NCBI GenBank assembly: GCA_940671915.1
Contig: CALNVZ010003426.1
Coordinates: 7,434,999 to 7,498,998, forward strand
Source of the DNA: Paracentrotus lividus
Taxonomy: Eukaryota; Echinodermata; Echinoidea; Camarodonta; Echinidae
Length of the DNA: 64,000 nt
Reading direction: 5' to 3'
Part shown: piece by piece, positions 12,001 through 21,785 of the stretch
Layout: each line of letters opens with the position of its first letter
How positions within the stretch are numbered: position 1 is the first letter of the stretch
Notes under the pieces: generated by a model
Database searches by the model: none
Seen by the model: the letters and a program-made list of their open reading frames with translations, nothing else
Told to the model about the DNA's origin: nothing
Translations under genes and position numbers: made by a program

Positions 12001-15000
12001 AAATAAACAATTGACATGCCGATAAAATATGCATGTAACTAAAATAAGGTTTTATTTTTAAATAAAATAAAGATTTTTACCTGACTTCAACTGCTTGTCC
12101 CCAAGTCATAAAAACTGGAACGAAAAAGCAAACAACGGCATCAGTTCAGAAAACTTCTAATTTACATTATATTAACATTTTTAAACTATTAAAAAATTAC
12201 CAGATATTAAAAAAAGTGAAATTTACAAAAGCTTTCATATTTTCTATATTTTGAAGATCATTTTGATGACGCTTTCAAAAAGCATAAAACTGAACAAAAA
12301 ATCTCCCAATTGTTTGATAAATTGGTTTATTTGATACATCAATATCCAAAGGAGAGGTGTATATTCACCGTTTTGCTAGTTTTTGAGTATTTAGTGGATT
12401 TTAGAATATTGCAGTCAGACTCATTTTACAGCATGAGAAAAACACGAAAAGAAATATTCAACTAACGCTTCGTTGAACATAAAATGAACTCCACCGTATA
12501 TATGGCGTCTCCCGCCAAGCGAACACACAACCAATAGGCAAGGAACATACGTGTGATTACTTTTTGGGTACGTTTCAGTAATTCCATGTATTTGTACCCT
12601 TGGAAAAGATAATTTAATCCCTTTTTATTGATATTTTATTTGTAATGATTTGGTCATGCCTCAATGTACAAAATATCAGAATATGGAGAAAAGTCAAAAG
12701 TCAAATGTTGCAAAATGCATTGTTATAGATTACATTGAAGCTCCACAATACGATTTTAGAAACTTGGTAACTTTTGGTGTGTGTTTTAATCATTCTTGAT
12801 TTTCATTCCATTCAAAAGTTCTTTTATTCCTCTTTTGATTGATACCTAATTTGGCATGGTGATGTCATGTATGAATCCATAGAACCCCTAGCCTGAATAC
12901 AAGGCAAAGCGAAAGATATTGTTCAAATTAAAGTTCTGCCACACAAATTTGATCCTTGATAAATTTTGATATGGGTTTAAATCGTTATCAATATTTATAC
13001 CATTATTATTTCATTTATTCCTCTTTTTAACGATACCCTATTTGCAATGGTTACATCGTGTTTGATTTAACAAAACCCATGAATAAAAAGCAAAGTGAAA
13101 AATGAAAAGTTAAAAATGCATTGTTATTACTCATTGAATAACTCGGAACAGAAAACAATAGTCCCAAGCATGCCAAGGGGAATTCGATTTGCAACATTTG
13201 ACTTGTGACTTGTCCCAACATCCAGGTTTTCTGTGCATGCAAGCACAACACTATCGTTACAAAAAGGGAATCATCGAAAAGAGGAATAGATTGACTTGAC
13301 AATAGTATAAAAATTAATAATAATTAGAAAATAGCCAAAAGGTTATCAGGGCCTAAAGTCGAGTTGCGGAACTTTTTTTGAGGGCTTTATTATATATCTG
13401 GCCATTCAATTAATCATACCATGGTCATACTTATTTATATTTAACAAAGATTGGAACTTTACCTTGTGTATTGAATGGCGCCGCCACATGCACTGCTGCC
13501 ACACTCCATGCTCTCAGGAAGTCTTCTTGTATTTTTTGCCTACCTCCTTTTTACCCATGTTCATTCCTGCATGCACTGTACGAATTGGTCATCCTAAAGA
13601 ACAGTTTTCTGGACTTTTCATGAATCAATGAATTGAAATTTTTGAGATATTTCTACCTGAATTTGCTCTGATTTAATTGTAATGATAACATTGCTGACCT
13701 ACAGTACAGTGGACGTATACAAGTGTTCACATTGTGACAAGTCAATAGATTTTGTCTTCAATTGTGACATTGACAAAGGTTTTAGAAATATATTCTTTCG
13801 CCTGAATAGAACTTTCACTGAATACCATCACTGCTCAACAACGGGTAAAAAGCTTATCCACTCTCTCCATTATTAGAAGATCCATTCTTTAAGCATTGAG
13901 ACATAGTCGATGAGTTTTTTCAATGTGCTGAAACTAAAAGCTTCAGCAAATGTCCTATCTCTACTGACAGAGTATGGCATCCTAGGTATCGTGGTCGCCG
14001 AGCTGGCACAAAAAGTTCATGGCATACGCTCAGAGGCGGCGGAACCAGGGGGGGGGGGCAGGGGGGCACTGTGACCCCCCACTTTTTCATCCAACCTAAA
14101 AGTGCCCCTTTTCTTAGCTAATAAAATGCCATTTTTATACTAAAAAGGGGCACATTTATTATTAAAAAGGGGCACCTTTAATTTTAAAAAATGCCTCTTG
14201 TTACTTTATTATGTCTATTAAAACCAAAATTTTCGGCTCGCGCTTCGCGCTCGCGGATACTAATAGGGTCTATAATGCACAATAAAATCAAATTTAAAGG
14301 TCATAATTTTCAACTCGCGCTTCGCGCTCGTGGATACATAATAGGGTCTATAAGGCACAATTAACTACAACTTTGAGCTCAAATTTTTCGGCTCACGCTT
14401 CGCGCTCGCAGATCGTGCAGATACTAAATAGGGTCTATAATGTACAATAAACTCCATTTTAAGCTCATAATTTTCAACTTGAGCTTCGCGATCGCGGATA
14501 TTTAATAGGGTAGGCTATATGATGCACAATAACTCCCAATTTCGAGCTCAAAATTTTCGGCTCGCGCTTCGCGCTCGCAGATTCTAAATAGATTATAATG
14601 CACAGTTAACTAAAAATTTCAGCTAAAAAATTTAAGCCCGAGGTTACTAAGTAGGGTTTATAATGCACAATTATCTCAAAATTTTCGGCTCGCGCTTCCT
14701 TTTGTTTATCATTAATAAAATACAAAGCCATTAAAAAATTTTAAAGCAAAAATTTAAAGGCAAATTTTCTGCGCACCCCTACTTATCTAAATACTTTTCT
14801 CTCTAACCCTCTGGTCTCAAGTGCCCAAGTGCCCCTTTTTTCAGAAAAAGTCCCCTTTTTCACCGTGACCTCCCACTTTCAAATTCGTTCCGCCGCCTCT
14901 GCATACGCTGCAAGGATGACTGTAAACAAATTTAAGACAAGACCAAGTTGGTGCTTTGTGCTGCTTACTCGAGTGTTTTTCTGTGATACTCCCCGACAAC

Positions 15001-18000
15001 AATGTGCAGCTGAAGCGGTCAGGAAAGCAACGTATTCTTCAAGTTTTTGGTGTAATCTTCGACAATCGGAATCTGTGGACATTAAAAAAACATGAAAACA
15101 CACCTTTTTCAACGTTTTGCCAATATACGATGCTTACTTTTTCTATTGTCTTTTGCATAGTATGACTGTCATATTTTCCATTGTTGATTTTTTTTTCCTT
15201 TGTTAATCTCATATTTTTGTTGTATGTATATTCATGTTTAATATAAAAGCGCTTTGTATATTCTAAACAAAAGGCGCTATGTAGCCTTGTTATTACTACT
15301 ACAAACTTGTTTTTTATATGGAAAAAAATCAAAAGGTCGTAATTTCTTTAGAAATTATGTTTTCACTATCTCTTCCTTATATATTACTATTATTACCAAG
15401 GTTGGTTTGGTCTACCGTTGATCATCATTGCCGCCATCATGTCAGCGTATACGGGTGTGGTCCTGGGACGATGCTGGACCATCATCAAGGATAGATTCCC
15501 TGACAAATACGCCGGTCACACCAGATATCCATACCCTGCTATAGGCTACGAGGCGTACGGGAAAGTGGGCAGGTAAATAAATGAGGTGCATAATTTTTTT
15601 TTCATTTTTTTTTTTTCGTGGTGTGACGTATCAAATTTACCTGTTACTTTTTATTCATGATTAACGTTTGACCTGGGTCATGACTTAGAAAAAACAGTAT
15701 TGATAAAATATTAAAAAATAGCATGCACTTTATATTTCAATGATCATGGGAGGTCATGGGTTCGAGCCCCAGCCGCGCCATACCAAAAGACGTTAAAAAA
15801 TGGTAGATGCTGCTTCCCTGTTCAACAACAGAGGGATAGAGCAACGTCCTTCTGGCGCTGCTCAGCGGCTGGCGGGCCCACAAGAAAAGGGGCAAAATAA
15901 ATATCCTTTCCGGACAATAAAATTAGGAGCATTTTCATTTTCATGATGATATCGATTGGTTTTCGTTTACACATTTTCATGTATAAATTGTTTTTTAACT
16001 ACAGCTACGTAGTAACATTTTGTGTGAACGCGACCTTGTTTGGAGTGAGCACGGTGTTTCTCCTGCTAGCAGCCAGTAATATGGAGCTCTTGGTTGAGAA
16101 AGGTTTCTCCTTCTGCTACTGGTTGCCTGTCATAGCAGCATTTTTGATACCATTAACATGGTTGGGTACGCCTAAAGATTTTTGGTGAGTTGAAGCATGG
16201 ACACTACCAGTGTCCATGGTTCAAGGCATTTTCAGATTATCAAATGTTAAAATTTAATTTGATAATGTTTTATATAGTGATTCTAAGGATATTTTTGAAA
16301 GAACATGTTTGTTTCTTCTAGTTGCTTTTTTTTTAGTTACAACAACAACTTGTTGTATTTTTATTATTATTTCTTTTAATTTATTCATTTATAATCTATT
16401 ATTTTATTTCGACATCAAAAAATTCCTTTTCTGTTTGAATAATAATTTATTCACTTTTAATTCGTTTGTATTTTGTTTCTTTCTTTCTTCGCTGTTGTTT
16501 TTTGTCATGTATGTTTATGTATTCACGTAATATTTCTATTAGCAATTTGTTGTTTTTTAATTTTATTTTCATTTATTTATTTTTCTTCGTGGCATTAGGT
16601 GGTATTGTGTTAATTGTTGTTGTTGTTGCTTTTGTTTTTTGTTTTTGTTTTTGTTAGATAAGCAGCCTCCAAATGAATGAAATATAATTCCAGTACGTGT
16701 TTCTTATCATTACATTAAAAAAAAAACAATATCATTTTCGTATTTTTCCCTCTTTCAGGCCAATAGCTATTGGTGCTATGGTAACAACAAGTATCGCTTG
16801 TATACTTCTCTTCATACAAATTCTTACTGAAATACCAGACTACCCTGATACAAAGCATACGTCGCCCTCTTTCGTCAGCTTCTTTGTAGCTTTCGGGACA
16901 ATCATCTTTGCGTTCGGGGGACATGCGGCCTTTCCTACAATACAACATGATATGAAAGACCCGAAGAAATTCCCAAGAAGTATTTCCATCGCCTATTCGA
17001 GTAAGTATAATCTGATTACTTCATGAAAAGTCAGCTATATCTTTTCAAGATTATGTAACGTATTCTTTTCCAAGTCTTGTGATGACAGATTGATCCAAGA
17101 TTCATACTGGTGGCTATATTCTACCTTGATACAGATTTATGATGATAACACTAATTGCATTTTTTTTATTATCCATGAAACACGTGTATAACCTTTCAAT
17201 ATAACATGGACATTCTTGCATCAGCAAGTATCATAAATATACAAACTAATTATTGTCTCTAGCACATAAATGTACTCAAATCATAGTTTTCAAGTAGCAG
17301 AAAAGAAGTCGAAGAAAAAGTGTTACAAAATTCAAAACATTTGAGTAATTCATGAATTGCTTCCTGTAATTGTGCGAATGTAGCTTCCCACGATTGGGGC
17401 TTGATATTTCCTCATACTTTTATTATGTTAATTACAAATACCACGATGTATTTAAAATGCTCAAAAGCAGCTTAAACTGACATAATCATGGTACAATAAT
17501 TATACGACTGGGATTACAAATGAGTTATTGACAGTTTAATGGTTGCATATCTGAATCGAAGCTCAGCCTTTATTTGTCATACCCGACGATATTCTGACTA
17601 GGAAAAATCATCTGCCACGATTTGAACCCGCTTGTTTGGCGAAGTATTAATGCACAAACGTCTTATACCATTAGTCATATTGAGGGACATATTGAATTGA
17701 AGTTTGCCATAGATCATTAGTTTATATAGTTTAATATTTAATTTCTTATTTGTATCTGGCTTCTACAATTTTAGTAATCGTCCTGATGTACTTCCCCGTG
17801 GCTGCTGCTGGTTATTTTGTCTACGGTGATCTCTTTATCACCGAAAACACTGACTACATCCTAGACATCATCCAAAAAGGAGTTATCCATAAGATAGTCA
17901 CATCCATGATCCTTCTCCATCTCTTCCTCGGTTTCGTCATCGTCATCAACCCGTTCTGTCAGCAAATAGAGGAGTTTCTCAACATTCCTTTAAGTAAGAC

Positions 18001-19132
18001 ACACACATACATACACACACGCATACATACAACCACACGCATACACACACACACTCACTCACTCATTCACTCACTCCCTCCTACTCCCTTTCTTCTGAGT
18101 TATTATATTCTACACTCTTCCCTATTTCACTCCTCACTCCCTTTCTACAACTTCAATGATTGTAAATCTACAGACTGTATAAAAAGGGTGCAAGCTACAG
18201 GAGGGGGATCTTAAAACTATGTGTGTATTTGGTCCTAAATTAAAGCCAAAAGATTTCCCTTGCTAATATAATTTAATTTGTATAATTTCATTTTGTAAGA
18301 CGAATGTTATGCTAAATTATTTTGCCACGAAGAGAAAGTCGAGATTATACAAATACTTTGTTCTTTATGTGTGAAACCTACACATAACCATAAAAATGGC
18401 AAACGCAAAATGGATTTTCTTAACAGGAGAAAAACTAATCATAATCAAATCATCGGTCAACGGATCTCTCAAAACGTCGTTCTTTCTAGCATAATTTTTT
18501 ATTTATTTTTTTTTTTTCATGTCTGTTCATTATTATCTTTTTTTTATTATTTTTTTTTAAATTAATTATTCATTTTGAGGCAACATTTTCCCTTCTTAAT
18601 GAAATATGAGGGGGAAAAAACACTATAACAGAAAATAATTTTTATTTTTCTTGTTTTAACTTATTTCACCTACAGAGTTCAACTGGAAGAGAGTGGTTGT
18701 CCGCACCCTGGTGGTTGGGCTGGTCCTCTTCACAGGGGAGACCATTCCTCACTTCGGAGCCATCCTGTCGCTGGTAGGAGGGTCAACGGTCACCTTCCTC
18801 ACCTTCGTCTTTCCGTCTCTGTTCTACCTTAAACTCCTCTATGGAGGATCAACCAAAGATTCAGCGTTGAATAACAATGCAAGGTTAGTCAGAGCGCAGC
18901 AGAGCATTATGTATGAGTCTTAGTTCTGCCAATTTTGCCTGATTGGTCAACAGTAACCTTCTTCACCTTCGTAGTCCAGTCTCCCATTTACAATCGTTTA
19001 AACTCCTCTATAGAGGTCTAACTAAGGAGTAAGTTTTGATTAACAATGCTAGGAGGTTTAACTAAAGAGTAAGTTTTGAATAACAATGCCAGGTTATTCA
19101 GAACGGTTCATAAAATTCTTTGTCCACTCCTA

Positions 19133-19166
<34 letters not shown>

Positions 19167-19730
19167 GTTATCTCATATATTTATGTTTCTCCATCTCCAG
19201 CTAGTCTGCAAGCACAGACTCAATTTGACACTTAAACAAATTTCAGTCTAGAGTGGAGACTAGTCTCCATACTCGCTGTCTGTGTCAAATTGTTGGGAGA
19301 AGCTATAGTACACGGGTGTATCTAGTTCTTAACTTCAGACCCTAGTAAGCGAACAACATGGGTTTGTACCTGCAAACTAATCTCCAGCCGCCCTATTTCC
19401 GCCCTCCCTCCAGTCCCCCCCCCCCTCCCTCTTTATCTCATCCACTCTTTCTCTTTCTTTCTCTCTCTCTCTCTCTCTTGCTCTTTATCATATCTCTTCT
19501 CCAGCACCTATCTCTTCCTTCTTCCAGCCCCATATTAAACTTCAAAGTACATTGGTCTTTGTCTTGACAGGCGTCTTGCCCTACACCACAAAGTAATCCA
19601 CGCAGAAATCATCCTCGTAGGCGTGCTAGGGGGCGTGGCCTCAACCTACTCCGTCATCTACTCAATAGCAAGTGGCCAATCACAGTTCACCGTACCATGC
19701 TACGTCAACATCACCGCTGCACACCTCTAA
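4175..19730 (+). CDS. Aa_trans-family amino-acid transporter, 8 exons, 448 aa
   Basis: The product is a multi-pass membrane transporter of the amino-acid/auxin permease family, the superfamily that includes SLC32, SLC36 and SLC38. Members use proton or ion gradients to move amino acids or related solutes; the substrate here cannot be read from sequence. The first transmembrane helix carries [19 protein letters not shown] (residues 38-56). The family's second hallmark, [19 protein letters not shown], is near residues 223-241, and [16 protein letters not shown] lies in exon 7. All eight exons have AG acceptors, GT donors and compatible phases, and 1347 nt including the stop is normal family length. 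The chosen ATG has a strong context (A at -3, G at +4). The introns are large and full of transposons. The N-terminus is the least certain part because the frame stays open upstream to 4088. The gene is convergent with the bHLH gene. Confidence 0.88.
4321..5280. mobile_element. Foldback element with TIRs of about 300 bp in a TAG microsatellite (transporter intron 1)
   Basis: The left end CACTGTTCGTCATAAAGG is matched in reverse at the right end (CACTGTCCGTCATAAAGG on the - strand). The arms stay alignable for about 300 bp: 4321-4620 against 4985-5280. Both ends touch TAG repeats (4298-4316 and 5281-5299), so the element sits inside a trinucleotide microsatellite. It has no coding capacity and a T-rich centre. 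Superfamily is not assignable because the duplication is hidden in the microsatellite. Confidence 0.8.
5591..6353 (-). pseudogene. LINE C-terminal region interrupted by a homopolymer expansion
   Basis: The thumb region ([20 protein letters not shown]) and the MPILDYC block are followed on the - strand by a T-run of about 44 and a G-run of 8. The expected continuation [15 protein letters not shown] follows after that. The homopolymer sits where related elements have a short GT-T-GGG stretch, which points to expansion in place. Confidence 0.75.
5981..6029. repeat. C-run/A-run homopolymer junction inside the LINE
   Basis: A run of about eight C is followed by about 44 A on the + strand. It lies within recognisable LINE coding sequence and is not at its 3' end, so it is not a retrotransposon tail. 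Confidence 0.9.
6412..7373 (-). pseudogene. LINE reverse transcriptase, frameshifted
   Basis: The - strand carries the finger and palm motifs in order: [40 protein letters not shown] (motif A), [10 protein letters not shown] (motif B) and FMYADD (motif C, codons at 6427-6438). All catalytic aspartates are visible. The reading frame breaks between motifs A and B near 6630 and again just after YADD near 6420. No intact enzyme can be made. Confidence 0.9.
7462..8175 (-). pseudogene. LINE endonuclease remnant (C-terminal half)
   Basis: The - strand encodes [11 protein letters not shown], then after a frameshift LIDTPTR, a block containing IIDV and a terminal SDH. These are the conserved D-N, T-R and SDH motifs of APE-like LINE endonucleases. 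The N-terminal half with the catalytic glutamate is missing. The two pieces are in different frames, broken near 8000. Confidence 0.8.
8313..8412 (+). CDS. Transporter exon 2
   Basis: A pyrimidine-rich acceptor ends in CAG just before 8313. The exon encodes the first membrane helix with the conserved glycine- and proline-containing motif (residues 23-56). It ends in phase 1 at a GTTAGT donor. Confidence 0.9.
8413..9080. other. Transporter intron 2, left part
   Basis: No exon is visible. The stretch contains an A-run and T-run, a GC-rich patch with C-runs near 8640-8720, and AT-rich unique sequence. Confidence 0.5.
9543..10957. mobile_element. Insertion in the left arm of the palindrome
   Basis: Comparison with the intact right arm shows that 9543-10957 has no counterpart there. 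The arm sequence resumes with a shared AAAAATAAAACC stretch. A MITE forms its right end (10796-10948). The remaining 1.2 kb is unique AT-rich DNA without recognisable genes. Confidence 0.65.
10796..10948. mobile_element. Small MITE with GCCCGAATT termini
   Basis: The ends GCCCGAATTTCACAAACG and, inverted, GGCCCGAATTCACAAACG are terminal inverted repeats. The interior contains two further copies of a GATTTAGACCATGG palindrome. It is about 150 bp long and non-coding. Confidence 0.75.
11048..11440 (+). other. ORF in left arm of palindrome (130 codons)
   Basis: The ORF begins [14 protein letters not shown] and has several cysteines; I do not recognise it. The right arm has the same ORF on the - strand (11620-11970, 116 codons). 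Differences between the two copies are mostly amino-acid-changing by manual comparison (roughly 16 against 4 silent). That is what unconstrained DNA shows, so selection for a protein is doubtful. Confidence 0.3.
11620..11970 (-). other. Twin ORF in right arm of palindrome (116 codons)
   Basis: This is the inverted copy of the 11048-11440 ORF. It keeps the central stretch around [18 protein letters not shown] and diverges at the end. Both reading frames are still open, but see the note on substitution pattern in the left-arm entry. Confidence 0.3.
12556..13860. other. Transporter intron 2, central part
   Basis: This is AT-rich DNA. Two short blocks (about 12600-12740 and 13010-13140) share the wording 'attcctcttttt.attgatacc.tatttg.aatg' and may be an old tandem duplication. 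No gene is seen. Confidence 0.4.
14031..14901. mobile_element. Non-autonomous hAT-type element, 871 bp, with 8-bp target duplication
   Basis: The termini are perfect 15-bp inverted repeats, CAGAGGCGGCGGAAC. The 8-bp target duplication CATACGCT is exact (14023-14030 and 14902-14909). An 8-bp duplication with CAG-starting ends fits the hAT superfamily. Inside the ends are G-runs and paired AAAAGGGGCAC blocks, then a tandem array. There is no transposase. Confidence 0.93.
14228..14700. repeat. Tandem array inside the hAT element (about 80-bp unit)
   Basis: About six units begin TTTTCGGCTCGCGCTTCGCG or a variant, near 14230, 14308, 14386, 14466, 14555 and 14685. Each continues with the word AGGGTCTATAATGCACAAT or a variant. 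The CGCGCTTCGCGCTCG core is nearly self-complementary, so each unit can fold. Spacing varies from about 78 to 130 bp. Confidence 0.85.
15401..15572 (+). CDS. Transporter exon 3
   Basis: The exon starts after TTACCAAG and completes the split glycine codon. It encodes a hydrophobic helix followed by a polar loop with [13 protein letters not shown], a typical family segment. The donor is GTAAAT in phase 2. Confidence 0.92.
15748..15944 (+). mobile_element. 5'-truncated tRNA-derived SINE (transporter intron 3)
   Basis: The left part has a pol III B box in GGTCATGGGTTCGAGCCCC followed by a tRNA-like 3' end. A unique body follows and the element ends in an ATTTTCATTTTCATGATG tail. The A box is missing, so the copy is truncated. 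Confidence 0.7.
16005..16184 (+). CDS. Transporter exon 4
   Basis: The acceptor ends in TACAG. The exon encodes two hydrophobic helices, the second beginning about [18 protein letters not shown], and ends inside a tryptophan codon (phase 2) at GTGAGT. Confidence 0.92.
16759..17000 (+). CDS. Transporter exon 5
   Basis: The acceptor is TCTTTCAG. The exon encodes a membrane helix, an extracellular-type loop and the family hallmark [10 protein letters not shown] with the following IQHDMKDP (residues 174-253). The donor is GTAAGT in phase 1. Confidence 0.94.
17001..17774. other. Transporter intron 5
   Basis: This is AT-rich intron. It contains a TTCCCACG word (about 17386-17393), identical to a Su(H)/CSL consensus on the other strand and possibly chance, and a degenerate tRNA-like block at 17613-17680. 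Confidence 0.5.
17613..17680 (-). mobile_element. Degenerate tRNA-like (SINE head) sequence
   Basis: On the - strand GACTAATGGTATAAGACG resembles an A box, and GCGGGTTCAAATCGTGGCA, 30-odd nt on, resembles a B box with the T arm. The stems are poor. I read it as an old tRNA-derived SINE piece and not as a working tRNA. Confidence 0.5.
17775..17993 (+). CDS. Transporter exon 6
   Basis: The acceptor is ATTTTAG. The exon encodes the helix around [17 protein letters not shown] and a second helix ending in [12 protein letters not shown] (residues 255-326). The donor GTAAGA leads straight into an AC-rich microsatellite. Confidence 0.93.
17996..18070. repeat. AC/CATA microsatellite at the exon 6 donor
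   Basis: Imperfect AC and ACATAC repeats begin within the splice donor region of transporter exon 6. They run on as ACTC repeats. Confidence 0.85.
18215..18370 (+). repeat. Dispersed repeat, copy 1
   Basis: The block contains 'aaattaaagccaaaa.atttccttgct', then 'tttgtaagacgaatgttatgctaa', and ends near a 'gccacgaagagaaa' word. It aligns in the same order with 38466-38610. Both are diverged; family unknown. Confidence 0.55.
18676..18883 (+). CDS. Transporter exon 7
   Basis: The acceptor is ACCTACAG. The exon encodes the C-terminal helices with [16 protein letters not shown] and a hydrophobic stretch ending near FYLKLLYGG (residues 328-395). The donor is GTTAGT in phase 2. Confidence 0.94.
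19132..19165. repeat. CT microsatellite in transporter intron 7
   Basis: Near-perfect CT dinucleotide repeats. A second CT tract lies at 19447-19478 in the same intron. Confidence 0.9.
19571..19730 (+). CDS. Transporter exon 8, with stop codon
   Basis: The acceptor is TCTTGACAG. The exon encodes the last membrane helix (around [18 protein letters not shown]) and a short tail ending in ITAAHL, with TAA at 19728-19730. Confidence 0.92.
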
Positions 19731-21051
19731 ACTTTTCAGCCAATGGCGTTACACCACACGTTCCTTTCATTGTAACGCATTAGACCTCGTTCGATTTTGG
19801 CGTCTATTCATGAACTGATATTAGTGATTATTGATTCCATTTTTCCCCAAGATAATCATTTGCAATGATATTACGATGCCTAAGATAATATTATCTAAGA
19901 TCTAAGTTTATAAGATATAAATATATTTCTATTTTTCTATGATAGATTTTTTTATTAATGAAATATATGCCTTAAAAAGAGATAAATTTGATTGTTTTTA
20001 TCGTTAAATGTGAATCATTGAATGAATACAGACCTGTAAATTATCTTGCCATAACGGTCGAGTTATATATTTTGTAAATTTATCTTTTCGTCGAAACAGA
20101 TTTGGCTTTATATATTTTTATTTAAATGTTTAGATAAAACATTCATGACATTAGGATGCTGATAACATTTAGTAGAAATCAAAGTATGAAGCCAAGATCT
20201 ATAATATTTGTGTATGCTGGATAAAATACTTGAAGAGTCTTTTTTGAAATAGCTTTAATATTTCTACTCTTATTCAAACCTCCTTTTATTACAGTTCTGT
20301 GGACAGGCGATGGAAAAGGGGGATATAATGAGTTGACCGTAATTTTCCTCCATTGTAATACACTTAATACTTCTATCGCACATCTTGACACGATTTACTT
20401 CGTTATGTATAAGCCACACCATCAAATAATTAGTTTAAACGTATAAAACAGTATAATATTAACGTTAAATAACTAAAGTTGTACAATTTCTTTTCTTTGC
20501 AAATTTAACTTATCCTCCTTTTAAATACTTGATGAATGATATTTGGACTTTATATTTAAGCGAACAGGCGGAAATTATTACGTTTATTATGTTTTAGGCC
20601 ATCTCATGTCTTTAGCATGAGCTCCCTAATTTTATCGATAAGTAATATATTTCAGTAAAATAGACTTTAAAATAGGTTTATTTTCCACCCTAAAAATTAA
20701 AAATCTCAGAACATTTTAGGATGAGGCTGTTCCTAATAGACACTTATATATCGAAGTATAATTATATAAACATGTAAAGGTTAATTACGGTATTCGATTG
20801 CATCTTTTCGGACGCTCAAGTAAAAGATGATGTCAGTGGTGTTCTTGGAGATTCAAGTATAACAAATTGACAACTAAATTATAAGAGTGTTTACGTTTTC
20901 ATTGAGCAGAAAATATTTTTGTGTGCTTTGTGCAGAGTTTGTCAAATTCTGATATACATTTACAACAAAAATGTAAAATTTTATGAGAAGAATTTATATT
21001 AAAAAGGACAGTATGACTAAAAAGGAATTCATGTGCTACTGTTTTAATAAA
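19731..21051 (+). other. Likely transporter 3' UTR and inter-gene DNA
   Basis: This is AT-rich sequence with no coding signal. A canonical AATAAA lies at 21046-21051, about 1.3 kb after the transporter stop. It would give a long 3' UTR ending about 0.7 kb before the convergent bHLH stop codon. Another site could be used. Confidence 0.4.
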
Positions 21052-21734
21052 CAAAGATCGTTGAATTATTTACATTATATGCAATTACATAACACAGTTC
21101 AATATCGATTCTCATGATAAATAATAATAATAATAATTAACTTTATAACTAATCATATTTCATATCAATGATATTGCACATTTAAAAAATCGCTTTGGCA
21201 AGTATTAACATTCACATTTACAGACTCTGTGCCCATTTAACTCAAGAAGGTTCGGTGTAGCAATTGAAGCCAATTTCCTGAAAGATTACGTAAATATGTA
21301 GCATGGACCCGAATCCCATGTCATTATGGCGAATGGACAATGTTGTGACGAGTTTGGAGTAAATTCGGCATTGACGCAGGAACGTATATGGTTTTGCGTG
21401 TTGACTGCGACTAGCGACCTAAAAAGTTCTTTAATAGCTCACTGGCATGGTTCTGGAACCTGCAATTGCCCTGGCTCGACGATCGCTGCTCTGTGATCAC
21501 CGTACTCTCTTCTAACCTCTTACCCTCTGACCTTTAACTTTTCACACCTGACCTCTGTCAAACGTGGTTATCATGGTTACAGAAGACATTACATTCGAGT
21601 CTGACTAGGCGATGGGAAGGAATGAAAAATGTATGTCCACAATAGTATCCATGACCAATAAGGTGAACATGTAATGATGTTGTAGACCTCGACAAATGCC
21701 TCAGAAACTGTACTTCTGCAGGGCTTCCGTCCTT
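21052..21734 (-). other. Probable bHLH 3' UTR region
   Basis: Downstream of the bHLH stop on the - strand is mixed-composition unique DNA with no ORF. No AATAAA on this strand is obvious before 21200, so the cleavage site cannot be placed. Confidence 0.35.
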
Positions 21735-21785
21735 TTAGTAGTAGTAACCCCCTTGAGTCTCCTGTTGGTAGTCATAGCCGTTTGC
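21735..21785 (-). CDS. bHLH gene exon 2 (16 codons plus stop)
   Basis: On the - strand a tract of T followed by AATCTCTCTACAG precedes an in-frame stretch ending GGYYY and TAA. The Tyr/Gln/Gly composition continues that of the exon 1 C-terminus (SGGYEWDHYAENQPL), and the phase (0) matches. The 17.4-kb distance makes this an inference pending transcript data. Confidence 0.75.
   Translation of the reverse strand, partial: ANGYDYQQETQGGYYY

Larger units (their letters stand above)
9081..12555. mobile_element. Giant near-palindrome of about 3.5 kb (foldback element) in transporter intron 2
   Basis: Two inverted arms are separated by a central loop of only about 16 nt (11502-11517). The right arm 11518-12555 is continuous. 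The left arm is split into 9081-9542 and 10958-11501 by an insertion of about 1.4 kb. Identity between arms is roughly 94% near the centre by my manual comparison and drops toward the outer ends (9081-9160 against 12480-12555). Each arm carries a matching ORF (see separate entry). No transposase is recognised and no target-site duplication can be read at the outer ends. Confidence 0.85.
13900..15301 (+). pseudogene. Degenerate LINE fragment interrupted by the hAT element
   Basis: Before the hAT insertion the + strand frame reads [14 protein letters not shown], and after it come [18 protein letters not shown] remnants with stops. The right end (about 15240-15301) has GCGCTTTGTATA and GGCGCTATGTAG followed by TTATTACTAC repeats, the usual 3' end style of CR1/L2-type LINEs and related SINEs. 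The assignment rests on this tail and the basic motif. The exact left boundary is unknown. Confidence 0.45.

Noticed and set aside
14228-14700. CRISPR-like array
   Set aside because: The units are diverged tandem repeats without constant spacers, inside a eukaryotic hAT element.
17386-17393. Su(H)/CSL binding site
   Set aside because: It is a single 8-bp match in a transporter intron with no clustering and can be chance.
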